Numbered from the stretch's first letter, positions 47,112-55,663 are shown. The stretch: 64,000 bases of DNA from Thiothrix subterranea (GCF_030930995.1 NZ_CP133216.1:1-64000); one strand, 5' to 3'. The notes: a model not told the origin generated them from the letters alone. Numbers and translations are program-made.

Positions 47112-47285
47112 TCAACCGTTGATACTCAACTCGTCGAACCATGCGCTGGAGTCATGGCTGTTGCGCTCGAAGGTGGGGGCATTGTCCGCACCCGGCTGGA
47201 TGCAGGTGGCAGCCGAAGCTGTGGCGAAAATACCGGAGAAGAACAGGGCTGCCAGTAACAGGGCAGATGCTTTGATCGCTTTCAT
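47112..47285 (-). CDS. Small secreted peptide upstream of bufA
   Basis: 57 residues: signal peptide of about 26 residues (MKAIKASALLLAALFFSG..., ATASA end) and a mature part of about 31 residues starting ATCIQPGADNAPTF, with one Cys and acidic/aromatic character near the end (SAWFDELSING). GAGGTGA stands 6 bases before the ATG. It lies 127 bases upstream of bufA in the same direction, preceded by a palindrome, so it may be the first gene of the copper-stress operon. Family unknown. Confidence 0.6.
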   Translation of the reverse strand: MKAIKASALLLAALFFSGIFATASAATCIQPGADNAPTFERNSHDSSAWFDELSING

Positions 47286-47330
47286 GATACGTCACCTCAA
47301 TTTGATTGATTTGCTCGAATGATGATTCGG

Positions 47331-47348
47331 GGACAAGGTGTCTTGTCC
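47331..47348. promoter_or_regulatory. Palindrome upstream of the small peptide/buf unit
   Basis: GGACAAG-GTGT-CTTGTCC, perfect 7+4+7, 46 bases before the peptide start. A good candidate for the operator of this unit. The regulator is not known. Confidence 0.55.
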
Positions 47349-47439
47349 TTGCTGTTAAATACGGTCATGTTGGGTATTCAGATGCATTCAGAGGTGTGAA
47401 ACTTTTTTAGCTTGTAGCGCCGTTACTGTTTTTCCAGAT

Positions 47440-47469
47440 AGCATATGATAATGCCTTTTATCATATGCT
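47440..47469. repeat. Perfect 12-bp inverted repeat downstream of hipA
   Basis: AGCATATGATAA-TGCCTT-TTATCATATGCT. It lies 40 bases after the hipA stop and 155 upstream of the peptide gene. No T-run follows on the minus strand, so it may be an operator, or a transcript-end hairpin of hipA. Between 47349 and 47439 nothing else is seen. Confidence 0.5.
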
Positions 47470-47508
47470 AACCGACTCCCGGAAACCCCATCCTGGGGCA
47501 GGCACAAA

Positions 47509-48783
47509 TCAGGTGGCAGACAGCGCCTGTTCCAGCTCCCCATGCTCGAAAGCAGGCTCGAACTTGTCCCTTTCCGTTCCAGACATGCCTACCTTGGTAG
47601 CCAGGTTGCACCAGTTCTTCACTGGAGTCGTGACTTCCTTCAGGATGCGGGTCGTGTCTGCCTTGTCCAAGCCAAAGTAACGCGCCACCGCCAGGCAATC
47701 CCGGATGCTGCCACTGGGGCCGCTGTCCTCACTGATCCAAGTTTTGAGTTCCCGCTGTTTGTCCGGGAATGGGTTCAAATCGAAAGCGGGGGATAATACC
47801 CACTGTCCATGGCCCCGATGCAGGAAACCGTGGTTGTTGAGGTGGTCATCCACATTGGTGATGAGGATGTTGAACACCATCCTGCGCCATAACTCCGCCA
47901 TGTCCTGTTGGGCATGGGGGCTAACCTTACGGATCACGTCCACAATTTCCGTGTAACTGTGCTCCTCATCCGGTTTCGCACTGAGCATGGTTCTGGCGGA
48001 CACATACAGGATGCGGCCTCCAGCTTCACGGTCAAACCGGCGGATGAGGGCTACAGGTGTGTCTTCCACCATTTCCACCCGGCCTTTGGCGGCATTGATG
48101 CCAGCGGCATCAGCCAATGCCAGTGCGAGGATCTCGCCTTTGGTTACAGCCCTGTCATCGCCGATACTGGGAAACTTCCCCAAGCAGAGGGAACCGTCGT
48201 GATCTATGACCGTGCATTTGGGGCGCATCCCTCCGAGTGAAGTGCCTTTGCCCCGCAGGTAAGCCAAATCGGCAGCCGTTTCTTTTTCCTGTTCCACAGC
48301 GAGGCTGGCCCGGTAAATCTTGCCGAGATCAATCAACGGGGGTGTACCCCGTTCCGCATCACTGTGGCTGCGTTGGGGAATACCTGATTCATCCAGAAAC
48401 CGTAATGCCCCTGCCCTGCTGATGTCGTCAACTGCCAACAGGTAATCCAAGGCGTTCAGTGGTTGGGTATTGGGAGCCAAGCCTTGTTGCAGGGATTGTT
48501 TACGGCGTTTGGTGTGATCCCGCAGGATAACGCGCTTGCCCCACCCATCGGGTTCCGTGTCGGCAATGCAATCAAAGAATGTAGACCCATCTCTGGTTCT
48601 GGGGTGAAACATCATACCGGCCTGCAATGGCAGATCTGGTGACAGGGCAAAGCGTTTCGGGGATGCCAGCCATTCAGGATGATAAGCGAAACTACAACTT
48701 TCCCGATTGCCGCTGGTTTCATACAACAGTGTACCCACGGGTTCTTTGGCTTTACCGATGCAGACTTGAATACGACGGTTCAT
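47509..48783 (-). CDS. hipA: HipA-family toxin kinase
   Basis: 424 residues. HipA Ser/Thr kinase motifs: GTSLGGMRPKCTVID (P-loop-like), FNILITNVDDHLNNHGFL (catalytic Asp and Asn) and LSPAFDLNPFP (DFD-like metal site). It phosphorylates targets such as glutamyl-tRNA synthetase to stop growth. Its start overlaps the hipB stop (ATGA). Confidence 0.88.
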   Translation of the reverse strand: MNRRIQVCIGKAKEPVGTLLYETSGNRESCSFAYHPEWLASPKRFALSPDLPLQAGMMFHPRTRDGSTFFDCIADTEPDGWGKRVILRDHTKRRKQSLQQGLAPNTQPLNALDYLLAVDDISRAGALRFLDESGIPQRSHSDAERGTPPLIDLGKIYRASLAVEQEKETAADLAYLRGKGTSLGGMRPKCTVIDHDGSLCLGKFPSIGDDRAVTKGEILALALADAAGINAAKGRVEMVEDTPVALIRRFDREAGGRILYVSARTMLSAKPDEEHSYTEIVDVIRKVSPHAQQDMAELWRRMVFNILITNVDDHLNNHGFLHRGHGQWVLSPAFDLNPFPDKQRELKTWISEDSGPSGSIRDCLAVARYFGLDKADTTRILKEVTTPVKNWCNLATKVGMSGTERDKFEPAFEHGELEQALSAT

Positions 48784-49112
48784 AATGCCCCCGATGGCTG
48801 TTTTGGGGGATGTACCCGTTTGGGTAATCTGGCTTCATCCAACAGCAGACCTGTTTCATCCCGTGAAATGTCCAACAGGTCGTTGATCCTGTCGGCTTCG
48901 CCCAGCGCGAACAGCACCATGCAATAGATGCCGAAAGAAACGTTAGGGTCGCCTTTTTCTACCCGCAGGTAAGTGGGTTTGGAGATGCCAGCACGTTGCG
49001 TCATCATGGCTACCGTCAGTTTCCGCCGCCGCCTTGCTGTATTGATGTCATGCCCCAGTTTCCTGATGGCGCGTTTCAGGTTGGGGGGCATGATTTCTTC
49101 AATCTTTGACAT
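48780..49112 (-). CDS. hipB: HipB-like antitoxin (HTH)
   Basis: 110 residues from the ATG at 49112; upstream ATG at 49127 and downstream ATG at 49091 are alternatives since no site has a good Shine-Dalgarno. Helix-turn-helix: INTARRRRKLTVAMMTQRAGISKPTYLRVEKGDPNVSFG. It should bind HipA and repress the operon through the 10-bp inverted repeat in front of it. Confidence 0.8.
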   Translation of the reverse strand: MSKIEEIMPPNLKRAIRKLGHDINTARRRRKLTVAMMTQRAGISKPTYLRVEKGDPNVSFGIYCMVLFALGEADRINDLLDISRDETGLLLDEARLPKRVHPPKQPSGAL

Positions 49113-49171
49113 TTTAAGGTAAACCATAGCTATCTTTGTAATTATCATGGTATCTTGTAGATTACCTTAAA
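49113..49171. promoter_or_regulatory. hipBA/integrase shared operator-promoter
   Basis: TTTAAGGTAA (49113-49122) and TTACCTTAAA (49162-49171) are perfect inverted copies, with ACCAT/ATGGT nested inside. The element fills the gap between hipB and the divergent recombinase gene, so HipB may control both. Confidence 0.6.
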
Positions 49172-49174
49172 GCA

Positions 49175-50167
49175 ATGAAAGGCATTATGTTACTGATCAG
49201 CACACCCCAGAATTCTGCCATCGTCACCCTCGGCAATGCCGAGTTGCCGGTCGTGGTCAGTGCTGCCGGTGAACGTGCCACTTACCGTTTCGTCGAGTTC
49301 TTCACGGCCCAGATCCGTAACCCCAATACCCGGCGTGCGTACCACACGGACATCAGCCAGTTTTTCCTTTGGTGCCATTCCCAGAACCTGAAACTCCATC
49401 AGATACACTCCATTCATGTGGCCACCTATGTTGAGCAGTTGCAGCGACACGTTTCTGCACCGACGGTAAAACAGCACATGGCGGCCATCCGTAAGTTGTT
49501 TGACTGGCTGGTGGTGGGACATGTAATGGAAACCAACCCATCACAGGCGGTGCGTGGCCCCAAGTATGTGGTCAAGCGTGGCAAGACGCCGATCCTGACC
49601 CCTGAAGATACCCGTGCCCTGTTTGACAGTATCCCGACGGATACCCTGATTGGCCTGCGTGACCGAGCCTTGCTGGCAGTGATGGTCTACAGCTTTGCCC
49701 GCGTGGATGCGGCTGCCAAAATGCGGGTCAAGGATTACTACCCGAATGGGAAACGCTGGTGGATTCGCTTGCATGAGAAAGGTGGAAAACACCATGAAAT
49801 GCCTGCCCACCATACCCTGGAACAGTATCTGGATGAGTATATTGAGGCCGCTGGGATCAAGGATGACCCGAAAGGTTTCCTGTTCCGCACTTTCAAGGGC
49901 AAGACCGGAACCATGACTGAAAACCGGATGTTACAAACTTATGCTTGGCAGATGGTGCAGCGCAGGGTCGCAGCGGCAGGGCTTTCCCTGTCAGGTATCT
50001 GTAACCATTCTTTCCGGGGAACCGGGATCACGACTTATTTGAAGAATGGCGGGACGCTGGAAAAAGCCCAGCAAATGGCCAACCACGAATCACCGCGCAC
50101 CACCAAGCTCTACGACCGCACCGATGATGAAATTTCACTGGATGAAGTGGAAAAGATCATTATCTGA
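49175..50167 (+). CDS. Tyrosine recombinase/integrase
   Basis: 330 residues: N-terminal SAM-like core-binding domain (about 25-110) and catalytic domain with Arg in YSFARVDAA, Lys in HEKGGKHHEMP, HSFRGTGI (His-x-x-Arg) and Tyr in TTKLYDRT. Likely mobilises or resolves the plasmid-like island. An alternative start is the ATG at 49187. No attachment site could be recognised nearby. Confidence 0.88.
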   Translation: MKGIMLLISTPQNSAIVTLGNAELPVVVSAAGERATYRFVEFFTAQIRNPNTRRAYHTDISQFFLWCHSQNLKLHQIHSIHVATYVEQLQRHVSAPTVKQHMAAIRKLFDWLVVGHVMETNPSQAVRGPKYVVKRGKTPILTPEDTRALFDSIPTDTLIGLRDRALLAVMVYSFARVDAAAKMRVKDYYPNGKRWWIRLHEKGGKHHEMPAHHTLEQYLDEYIEAAGIKDDPKGFLFRTFKGKTGTMTENRMLQTYAWQMVQRRVAAAGLSLSGICNHSFRGTGITTYLKNGGTLEKAQQMANHESPRTTKLYDRTDDEISLDEVEKIII

Positions 50168-50200
50168 AGGGCTTTCTTGAACGGAAAGTAGGTGTCAACA

Positions 50201-51376
50201 TCACTGTAAGGACGCCAATTCTTCAGCGAGTTCGCGCAAGCTGATGATCTCCACCCCATTTCCCAGCGGGTAACGGTCTTGTCCTGCATACACAATAAAT
50301 GTCCGTGAGGGTTGCAGATCTTCCCGCGCATGATGGAATCCCTTTGTGGGTACTGGTGCGAGGCTACGCTTGATTTCTACAGCCCATAATCCATGTTGCC
50401 CACCCAATTCCAGCACCAGATCCATCTCTGCCCCAGCCGCAGTGCGGTAAAAGCTGGCTTGTGTGCGTTGGGGGGCAGCAGCCAACAGGTTCTCAATCAC
50501 GAAACCTTCCCAACTCAGGCCAACCACAGGATGCCCTGCCAAGGTGTTGAGGTCGCCTATCCCCAACAAGGCATGAACCAGACCGCTGTCGCGGATATAG
50601 GTGCGGGGGGACTTGACCAAACGTTTGCCAATGTTGGTGTGATAGGGTTGTAGGCGTCGCACCAGCAACAAATCCACCAATAAGCTGATGTAGTGGTTAA
50701 CAGAAGGGGAACTCACCCCCAACCCCGCAGCAAGTTGTGAGACATTGAGTAATGCACCTTGTTGGTGGGCAAGCATAGTCCACAATCGTCCGACGATTTC
50801 GGCGGCAATTCGGAAACCAAATTGTGGAACATCCCGTTCCAGATAGGTGCGGATGAAGCTCTGTCGCAGGCTTAGGCTGTCAGCATCATCACCAGCGAGG
50901 AAGCTGTCAGGGAAACCACCCCGCAACCATAGCCGGTTGAGGATGTTATCACTTTCACCTGCCTCCAATAGGTCGAATGGCCCCATATCCACGTATTCGA
51001 TACGCCCAGCAAGGGTTTCGCTGGCTTGGCGCAACAAGTCAATGGAGGCCGAACCAAGAATCAGGAATCGCCCGGTACGTTTACCATTACGCCGCCCCTT
51101 GTCGATCAGCCCGCGTAGGCTCTGGAACAATTCCGGCATCCGGTGGATTTCGTCTAGCACCACCAGCTTGTTTTCCTGTTGGCCAAGAAACAATTCAGGG
51201 TCATGCAGCTTGTTACGGTCAGTGGCTGATTCAAGGTCAAGGTAAACAGATGGGCAGGTATCTGCCAGCGCATAAGCCAACGTGGTTTTGCCAACTTGGC
51301 GGGGACCAATAATGGCGACCGCAGCTTGCCGATTGAGGGCTTGCTGTACGGTAGAAGTGATGTGTCTAGTAATCAT
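50201..51376 (-). CDS. AAA (AAA_14) ATPase with DUF4143 domain
   Basis: 391 residues. Walker A GPRQVGKTT (24-32), Walker B KLVVLDEIHRM, sensor ILGSAS, then the DUF4143 C-terminal domain (RTAAGAEMDLVLEL...VEIKRS), which resembles a PD-(D/E)XK nuclease fold. The family is frequent in accessory DNA; its function is not known. Convergent with the integrase gene. Confidence 0.8.
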   Translation of the reverse strand: MITRHITSTVQQALNRQAAVAIIGPRQVGKTTLAYALADTCPSVYLDLESATDRNKLHDPELFLGQQENKLVVLDEIHRMPELFQSLRGLIDKGRRNGKRTGRFLILGSASIDLLRQASETLAGRIEYVDMGPFDLLEAGESDNILNRLWLRGGFPDSFLAGDDADSLSLRQSFIRTYLERDVPQFGFRIAAEIVGRLWTMLAHQQGALLNVSQLAAGLGVSSPSVNHYISLLVDLLLVRRLQPYHTNIGKRLVKSPRTYIRDSGLVHALLGIGDLNTLAGHPVVGLSWEGFVIENLLAAAPQRTQASFYRTAAGAEMDLVLELGGQHGLWAVEIKRSLAPVPTKGFHHAREDLQPSRTFIVYAGQDRYPLGNGVEIISLRELAEELASLQ

Positions 51377-51478
51377 CCTTGTAATTTATAGGTCTGTCTT
51401 TAAATTTGCAAGGATGAATGGCGGTGTCCTTGTCAGTACCCCTTCCGTTATAGCCAGCCATGCTGGAGTCAAAATTCA

Positions 51479-51648
51479 CTAGGGGCTTCGCCCCACGCGC
51501 CCCGCAAGGGGTATCCCCAACCTTCCGCGTTCACTGCGTTCCCTTGTGCAGGCCGGGTGATCCCCCTCCCCTTGCGGCTTGCTACCCCCACGCTTCGCCA
51601 GCGAGGCAAGGGTTGCCGGGCTTTGAGCTGGCAACCTTTTAAATCAAC
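51479..51648 (+). ncRNA. Structured leader, copy A, 5' of the 62-residue gene
   Basis: 170 bases nearly identical to 53668-53837. Visible hairpins: GGGGC-TTC-GCCCC (51482-51494), CCCC-GCAA-GGGG (51500-51511) competing with GGGG-TAT-CCCC (51508-51518), GCTTCG-CCAG-CGAGGC (51592-51607), and last GGTTGCC.../...GGCAACC-TTTT (51611-51640), an intrinsic-terminator shape 20 bases before the start codon. Of three differences to copy B, two (51621 C/T, 51627 G/A) change one base pair of the last hairpin in a compensating way. This fits a cis-acting regulatory RNA; ligand or trigger unknown. Confidence 0.6.
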
Positions 51649-51660
51649 TGGAGAAGAGCG

Positions 51661-51849
51661 ATGAAAGCAAGGACAGGTTTCTGGATAAATGTTGGTTTCC
51701 GCGTGGAAGCCGAGACTATCAGCAAGGAAGAACTGGTCAGGCAGTTGACCGAGTGGGCAGAGGAACACCACTCATTGGATGGCTTCAGGCTGGAGAATGG
51801 TGAAGAACCAACGCTTGAGTCTGTGCATTTTGAATGTGATGACTGCTAG
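51661..51849 (+). CDS. Small hypothetical protein of the island
   Basis: 62 residues, acidic, no signal or membrane segment; ends in HFECDDC. Preceded by GGAGAAGAG and by structured leader copy A. It lies 11 bases before the methyltransferase gene, so the leader probably governs both. Not recognised. Confidence 0.6.
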   Translation: MKARTGFWINVGFRVEAETISKEELVRQLTEWAEEHHSLDGFRLENGEEPTLESVHFECDDC

Positions 51850-51860
51850 GGGGAACGGGT

Positions 51861-53585
51861 ATGGACAAGGAACAATATTACCCTACCCCTGTCAGTCTGG
51901 CAGTGAGAATGTGGGAAGCCTTTCGTGATGGATCCTATCTGCACCGGGATAGGCATATCCTTGAGCCGAGTGCTGGGACGGGTGATCTGGTGAAAGCCAT
52001 GCCAGAATCACGTTATGGCAGTAACCGGCCTATCGTGGATGTGTGTGAGATTGACCCGGAGCGGCTGGAGATATTGGGCAAGACCGCTGGTGTGAATGTT
52101 GTGGGGCATGATTTTTTGGCGTTCGAGCCATCACGCCTGTACACCCATATCATTATGAACCCACCGTTCAGGCTGGGAGCCAAACACCTCATCCATGCGT
52201 GGCAGATTGTCAGGAATGCAGAGATTGTTTGCCTGTTGAATGCTGAGACACTCAGAAACCCCAATACCAAGGACAGGGAATACCTTCAGGAGCTGATTGG
52301 GGCATATGGTAGTGTTGAGTATGTTGATGGGGCATTCCTTGTACCGGATACCCAACGGACAACCGCCGTTGAATGTGCCTTGGTGTGGCTGAAAAAGGAA
52401 ACACCGGTTGCCCACAGCTATCTGGATGGCCTGAAGCTGGACAATGAAACCTTTGAGTTTGGGGAAATCCGGGGGGATGTGACTGACCTTTGCTTGCCGG
52501 AGAACATTATTGAAACAGCCGTCAGGGTTTACCGGGCAGCACGGGATGTACTGTACCGGAAGCTGGAGTCTGATGCTGTTCTGGCCTGTGAGTATGCCCG
52601 CTGGTCAAGCATTCTTGGTGGTTCCTTGTTGGAGTCGGATCAGGAGCGCAGCAAACGGGTCATGCAGCAACAGGCAGCCCGTGCCGTAGACAGCCGCAGC
52701 GTGCAAGACCAGTTCAACAAGGAACATGACAAGCTGAAAGAAAAGGCATGGAACTACATTCTGTCCGGGATCAGGTTCTATGAGCAGCTCAGTACAGCAG
52801 CACTGAAAGCTTTTCAGGCGGAATACAAAAAAGTTGCCCAACTGGAATTCACCGAAGCCAATATCCACGGTTTTCTGGCAGGTGTTGCCCTGCAACGTAC
52901 CGCGATGACCGATGAAATGATGATCGACATTTTCGACCGCTTTACCGAGCGTTACCCGGATAACCGCGCCTATTACCGTGCATGGCAATCGAATGCCAAA
53001 CACCGGGCGGCAGCTTGGCGGATCAAAATGAGCCGGATCATTATCCCGGTCAATTGCAAGCGTTGGGGAAATTACCTTGACCGTGAGGCACGGGAGACGT
53101 TGGGCGACATTGACAAGAGCTTTGCGGCACTGGATGGCAAGGATGTGGGTGGTATCTATGGGTTGGTAAAGGCCGCCCTCGGCAATCCTATCGAAAACTC
53201 AAGACGCTATGAGTCTGATTATTTCGAGTTCCGTTACTACCCCGGTGCGCAGACCGTACACCTGTACCCTAAACGCAAAGACCTGATAGACCGGCTGAAC
53301 CGGACAGTTGGGCGGATACGCCAATGGCTACCCAACGAGGAAGGTGCTGTCACCGCCGCATTCTGGCAACAATATGAACAGGCCGAGAAAGTCACCAACC
53401 AGATGTCCATCAATACACAAGACTTGTCCCGCTATCAGTGCAGGCTGGATAACCCGGACTATGTTGAACGGCTCATTCAAGCACATACCGAAACCTGTGT
53501 CCGGCTGGACATGCCGCTTGATTGTTTGCTGGCTAGTCCAGTAGCAGGACAGGGCGGCCAGCAACTGCTGCCTGTACTACCGTAG
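51861..53585 (+). CDS. DNA methyltransferase-like protein with DUF4942 domain
   Basis: 574 residues. N-terminal SAM-dependent methyltransferase: motif I ILEPSAGTGDLV (about 34-45) and motif IV IIMNPPF (about 93-99), the N6-adenine type. The C-terminal half matches DUF4942, common in conjugative plasmids and integrative elements. No restriction enzyme gene is beside it, so it may protect the element against host restriction. Expressed after structured leader copy A and the 62-residue gene. Confidence 0.8.
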   Translation: MDKEQYYPTPVSLAVRMWEAFRDGSYLHRDRHILEPSAGTGDLVKAMPESRYGSNRPIVDVCEIDPERLEILGKTAGVNVVGHDFLAFEPSRLYTHIIMNPPFRLGAKHLIHAWQIVRNAEIVCLLNAETLRNPNTKDREYLQELIGAYGSVEYVDGAFLVPDTQRTTAVECALVWLKKETPVAHSYLDGLKLDNETFEFGEIRGDVTDLCLPENIIETAVRVYRAARDVLYRKLESDAVLACEYARWSSILGGSLLESDQERSKRVMQQQAARAVDSRSVQDQFNKEHDKLKEKAWNYILSGIRFYEQLSTAALKAFQAEYKKVAQLEFTEANIHGFLAGVALQRTAMTDEMMIDIFDRFTERYPDNRAYYRAWQSNAKHRAAAWRIKMSRIIIPVNCKRWGNYLDREARETLGDIDKSFAALDGKDVGGIYGLVKAALGNPIENSRRYESDYFEFRYYPGAQTVHLYPKRKDLIDRLNRTVGRIRQWLPNEEGAVTAAFWQQYEQAEKVTNQMSINTQDLSRYQCRLDNPDYVERLIQAHTETCVRLDMPLDCLLASPVAGQGGQQLLPVLP

Positions 53586-53627
53586 CACACAAGGTTGGGG
53601 CAGGTTGCCTGCCCTAGTCACCAAAAT

Positions 53628-53655
53628 CTGCCAGTGCTGGTGACAGCACTGGCAG
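53628..53655 (+). terminator. Hairpin after the methyltransferase gene
   Basis: CTGCCAGTGCT (53628-53638), loop GGTGAC, AGCACTGGCAG (53645-53655). A perfect 11-bp stem 42 bases after the stop and 12 before leader copy B; no T-run. Probable transcript end or processing point. Confidence 0.45.
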
Positions 53656-53667
53656 GTTATGAAGATG

Positions 53668-53837
53668 CTAGGGGCTTCGCCCCACGCGCCCCGCAAGGGG
53701 TATCCCCAACCTTCCGCGTTCACTGCGTTCCCTTGTGCAGGCCGGGTGATCCCCCTCCCCTTGCGGCTTGCTACCCCCACGCTTCGCCAGCGAGGCAAGG
53801 GTTGCCGGGTTTTGAACTGGCAACCTTTTAAACCAAC
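53668..53837 (+). ncRNA. Structured leader, copy B, 5' of the DUF2958 gene
   Basis: Same 170-base element as 51479-51648, with three substitutions. The terminator-like hairpin here has T53810 and A53816 in place of C and G, keeping the pair that closes the TTTGA loop. It ends 18 bases before the DUF2958 start codon, with GAAGGAG between. Position right before a different gene shows the element is a portable 5' leader and not part of a coding duplication. Confidence 0.6.
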
Positions 53838-53855
53838 CTGAAGAAGGAGAACGCA

Positions 53856-54212
53856 ATGAAACTGTTTACCCAAGCGCAATATGCCCAACTGCTGGCAAAT
53901 GGACGCAAGCAACAGGAGGCGATGGCAAAGAATGAAGACTTTGATCCGAAGCCGGTTATTAAATTATTCACCCCAGATGCCGCAGCCACTTGGTTACTGA
54001 GCGAGATTGACCCGGAAGAACCTGACATTGCTTTCGGGCTATGTGACCTTGGATTGGGGTTTCCTGAGTTGGGGAGAGTCAGTTTGACTGAAATCCGTGC
54101 TGTCCGTGGTCGGCTCAAGTTGCCGGTAGAGCGTGACTTGGGGTTCATCCCGGACAAAACACTGTCTGCCTATGCCGAAGAAGCGCGGCAACATCGCCAG
54201 ATTATTGCCTGA
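53856..54212 (+). CDS. DUF2958 domain protein
   Basis: 118 residues. The family blocks PVIKLFTPDAAATWLLSEIDPEEPDIAFGLCDLGLGFPELG-type sequence (residues about 32-72) and ERDLGF are clear. DUF2958 proteins are found in plasmids and integrative conjugative elements, function unknown. Preceded by leader copy B and a good AAGGAG. Confidence 0.85.
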   Translation: MKLFTQAQYAQLLANGRKQQEAMAKNEDFDPKPVIKLFTPDAAATWLLSEIDPEEPDIAFGLCDLGLGFPELGRVSLTEIRAVRGRLKLPVERDLGFIPDKTLSAYAEEARQHRQIIA

Positions 54213-54220
54213 CCCACTTG

Positions 54221-54244
54221 GGCGGGCAGTGTTTACTGCCCGCC
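54221..54244 (+). repeat. Hairpin between the DUF2958 gene and the next gene
   Basis: GGCGGGCAGT (54221-54230), GTTT, ACTGCCCGCC (54235-54244), a perfect 10-bp stem just after the DUF2958 stop; no T-run. It could end part of the transcript or mark a processing site before the 191-residue gene. Confidence 0.5.
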
Positions 54245-54268
54245 ATACTGACCACAAGGAGAAAAGCC

Positions 54269-54844
54269 ATGCCGCAATATATTGTTTACGCGCAGCAAGT
54301 GCTGTATGTGGAGCGGGTGATTGATGCACCCGATGAGGAGGCCGCCGCCACTATCGCCGATCAATTGGTACAGACAGGGATGTTGCAGCCGGTCAATTCG
54401 GTTGAGTTTGAGAATGGGGTGTTGTGTGAGGTGGTGGAAGCGGATGTACCTACCAAGGAAGCACCACCCACTTCAACCCTGCTGGATGTGTTTGGGGAAC
54501 CGCCTTCAGATGCCCCAGCCTTTGGGGAAAACAAACTGGATTTTCTGGCAAAAAGCCGTCTTAACACCATTCTGTTTGCCACCGAGCCACGCAAAATTGG
54601 CAAAACATGGTGGGTTTATGCTGTCTATAACAGCGCATTTTTTCCGGGGGGCAATGCCACGGAGATGTACTTCTATGACCCGAATACGTCAGTGTGGCTG
54701 GATTCACGGCAACATCCCCGCTATGACGATCATGATGGCGAGTATGCCGGGTTGCCCAAAGGGTTGCGCCGCCTGTATGAAGACCATGAACAGGCCGTCC
54801 GCGCTGCATTGTGTCAAGACTGGCAGCCCAGACAGGCAGGATAA
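54269..54844 (+). CDS. Hypothetical protein of the island
   Basis: 191 residues from the ATG at 54269 with ACAAGGAG upstream; a frame from 54218 spans the hairpin and is rejected. Residues 1-60 form a small beta-alpha unit (IVYAQQVLYVERVIDAPDEEAA), residues 85-185 an alpha-beta part rich in Trp/Tyr (IGKTWWVYAVYNSAFFPGG, VWLDSRQHPRYDDHDGEY). No family recognised. Co-oriented with the DUF2958 gene and followed by a strong terminator. Confidence 0.65.
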   Translation: MPQYIVYAQQVLYVERVIDAPDEEAAATIADQLVQTGMLQPVNSVEFENGVLCEVVEADVPTKEAPPTSTLLDVFGEPPSDAPAFGENKLDFLAKSRLNTILFATEPRKIGKTWWVYAVYNSAFFPGGNATEMYFYDPNTSVWLDSRQHPRYDDHDGEYAGLPKGLRRLYEDHEQAVRAALCQDWQPRQAG

Positions 54845-54859
54845 TGGGTGATGGCAACC

Positions 54860-54894
54860 GCAGACCCGCCCGGCAAGGCGGGTCTGCCTTTTTT
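54860..54894 (+). terminator. Strong rho-independent terminator
   Basis: GCAGACCCGCC (54860-54870), CGGCAA, GGCGGGTCTGC (54877-54887), then C and six T. Ends the transcript of the leader-B genes. Confidence 0.85.
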
Positions 54895-54961
54895 GGTGAG
54901 TTGGTGCAGCATAGCTGCCACAATGCTTGCATCCAATCAGCATAATGGAGCAGACAACCTG

Positions 54962-55663
54962 ATGGTCAGCGCAATACAGATAGAAAACAGCCTCAAGGCA
55001 TTGGGCAACGCCGATCATGCTACCGATGCCCAACGCTTCTTCAAGACAGGCGTTGGGGAGTATGGCGAAGGCGACCAGTTTTTGGGAATTCGTGTCCCGG
55101 TATTGCGCCAACAGGTGAAACAATATCGGGGCTTGCCGCTGGGGGAAGCCCTGTTGCTGCTGCATTCCCCGCTCCATGAGGTGCGCCTGTTTGCCTTATT
55201 GTTACTGGTTGAGCAATTTCAACGGGGTACAGCGCAGCAACAAGCTGACATCCACGCGCTGTACCTTGCCAACACGCAGTACATCAATAACTGGGATTTG
55301 GTGGATACTTCTGCCCCGTACATTATGGGGATCTACCTGCACGGGCGGGACAAACAAGTGTTGTATGCGTTGGTAGCATCCAGCAGTTTGTGGGAACGGC
55401 GCATTGCCATGATTGCCACTTTTTTCTTTATCCGCCAGAACCAGTTTGGGGATGCGCTGGCTATTGCCAAACTGCTACTGGCTGACCGGGAAGACCTCAT
55501 CCACAAGGCCGTTGGCTGGATGTTGCGGGAAATTGGCAAGCGTGACCAGGCAGTTGAAACCACCTTCCTGCAAGCCCATTACCGGATCATGCCGCGCACC
55601 CTATTGCGCTATGCCATCGAGCATTTCAGCCCGGAAGAACGGCAGCGGTATTTGCAGAAGTAG
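54962..55663 (+). CDS. DNA alkylation repair protein (AlkD-like HEAT repeats)
   Basis: 233 residues from the ATG at 54962 (GGAG 12 bases upstream); ATG 54923 is an alternative, while 54848 would include the terminator. AlkD family: GIRVPVLRQQVKQYRG, HEVRLFALLLLVEQF, NNWDLVDTSAPYIMG, WERRIAMIATFFFIRQ, DLIHKAVGWMLREIGKRD. It is a glycosylase that removes alkylated bases. It seems a chromosomal-type gene within the island. Confidence 0.85.
   Translation: MVSAIQIENSLKALGNADHATDAQRFFKTGVGEYGEGDQFLGIRVPVLRQQVKQYRGLPLGEALLLLHSPLHEVRLFALLLLVEQFQRGTAQQQADIHALYLANTQYINNWDLVDTSAPYIMGIYLHGRDKQVLYALVASSSLWERRIAMIATFFFIRQNQFGDALAIAKLLLADREDLIHKAVGWMLREIGKRDQAVETTFLQAHYRIMPRTLLRYAIEHFSPEERQRYLQK

Noticed and set aside
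47041-47322. 93-codon plus-strand open frame
   Set aside because: Covers the hairpin and the antisense of the small secreted peptide gene, which has a signal peptide and ribosome site; this frame has neither.
51460-51642. Open frame of about 60 codons in leader copy A, repeated as the same peptide at 53595-53831
   Set aside because: Both lie within the structured repeat; several frames are open there because of base composition, and no start with a ribosome site is present. The repeat is better explained as RNA.
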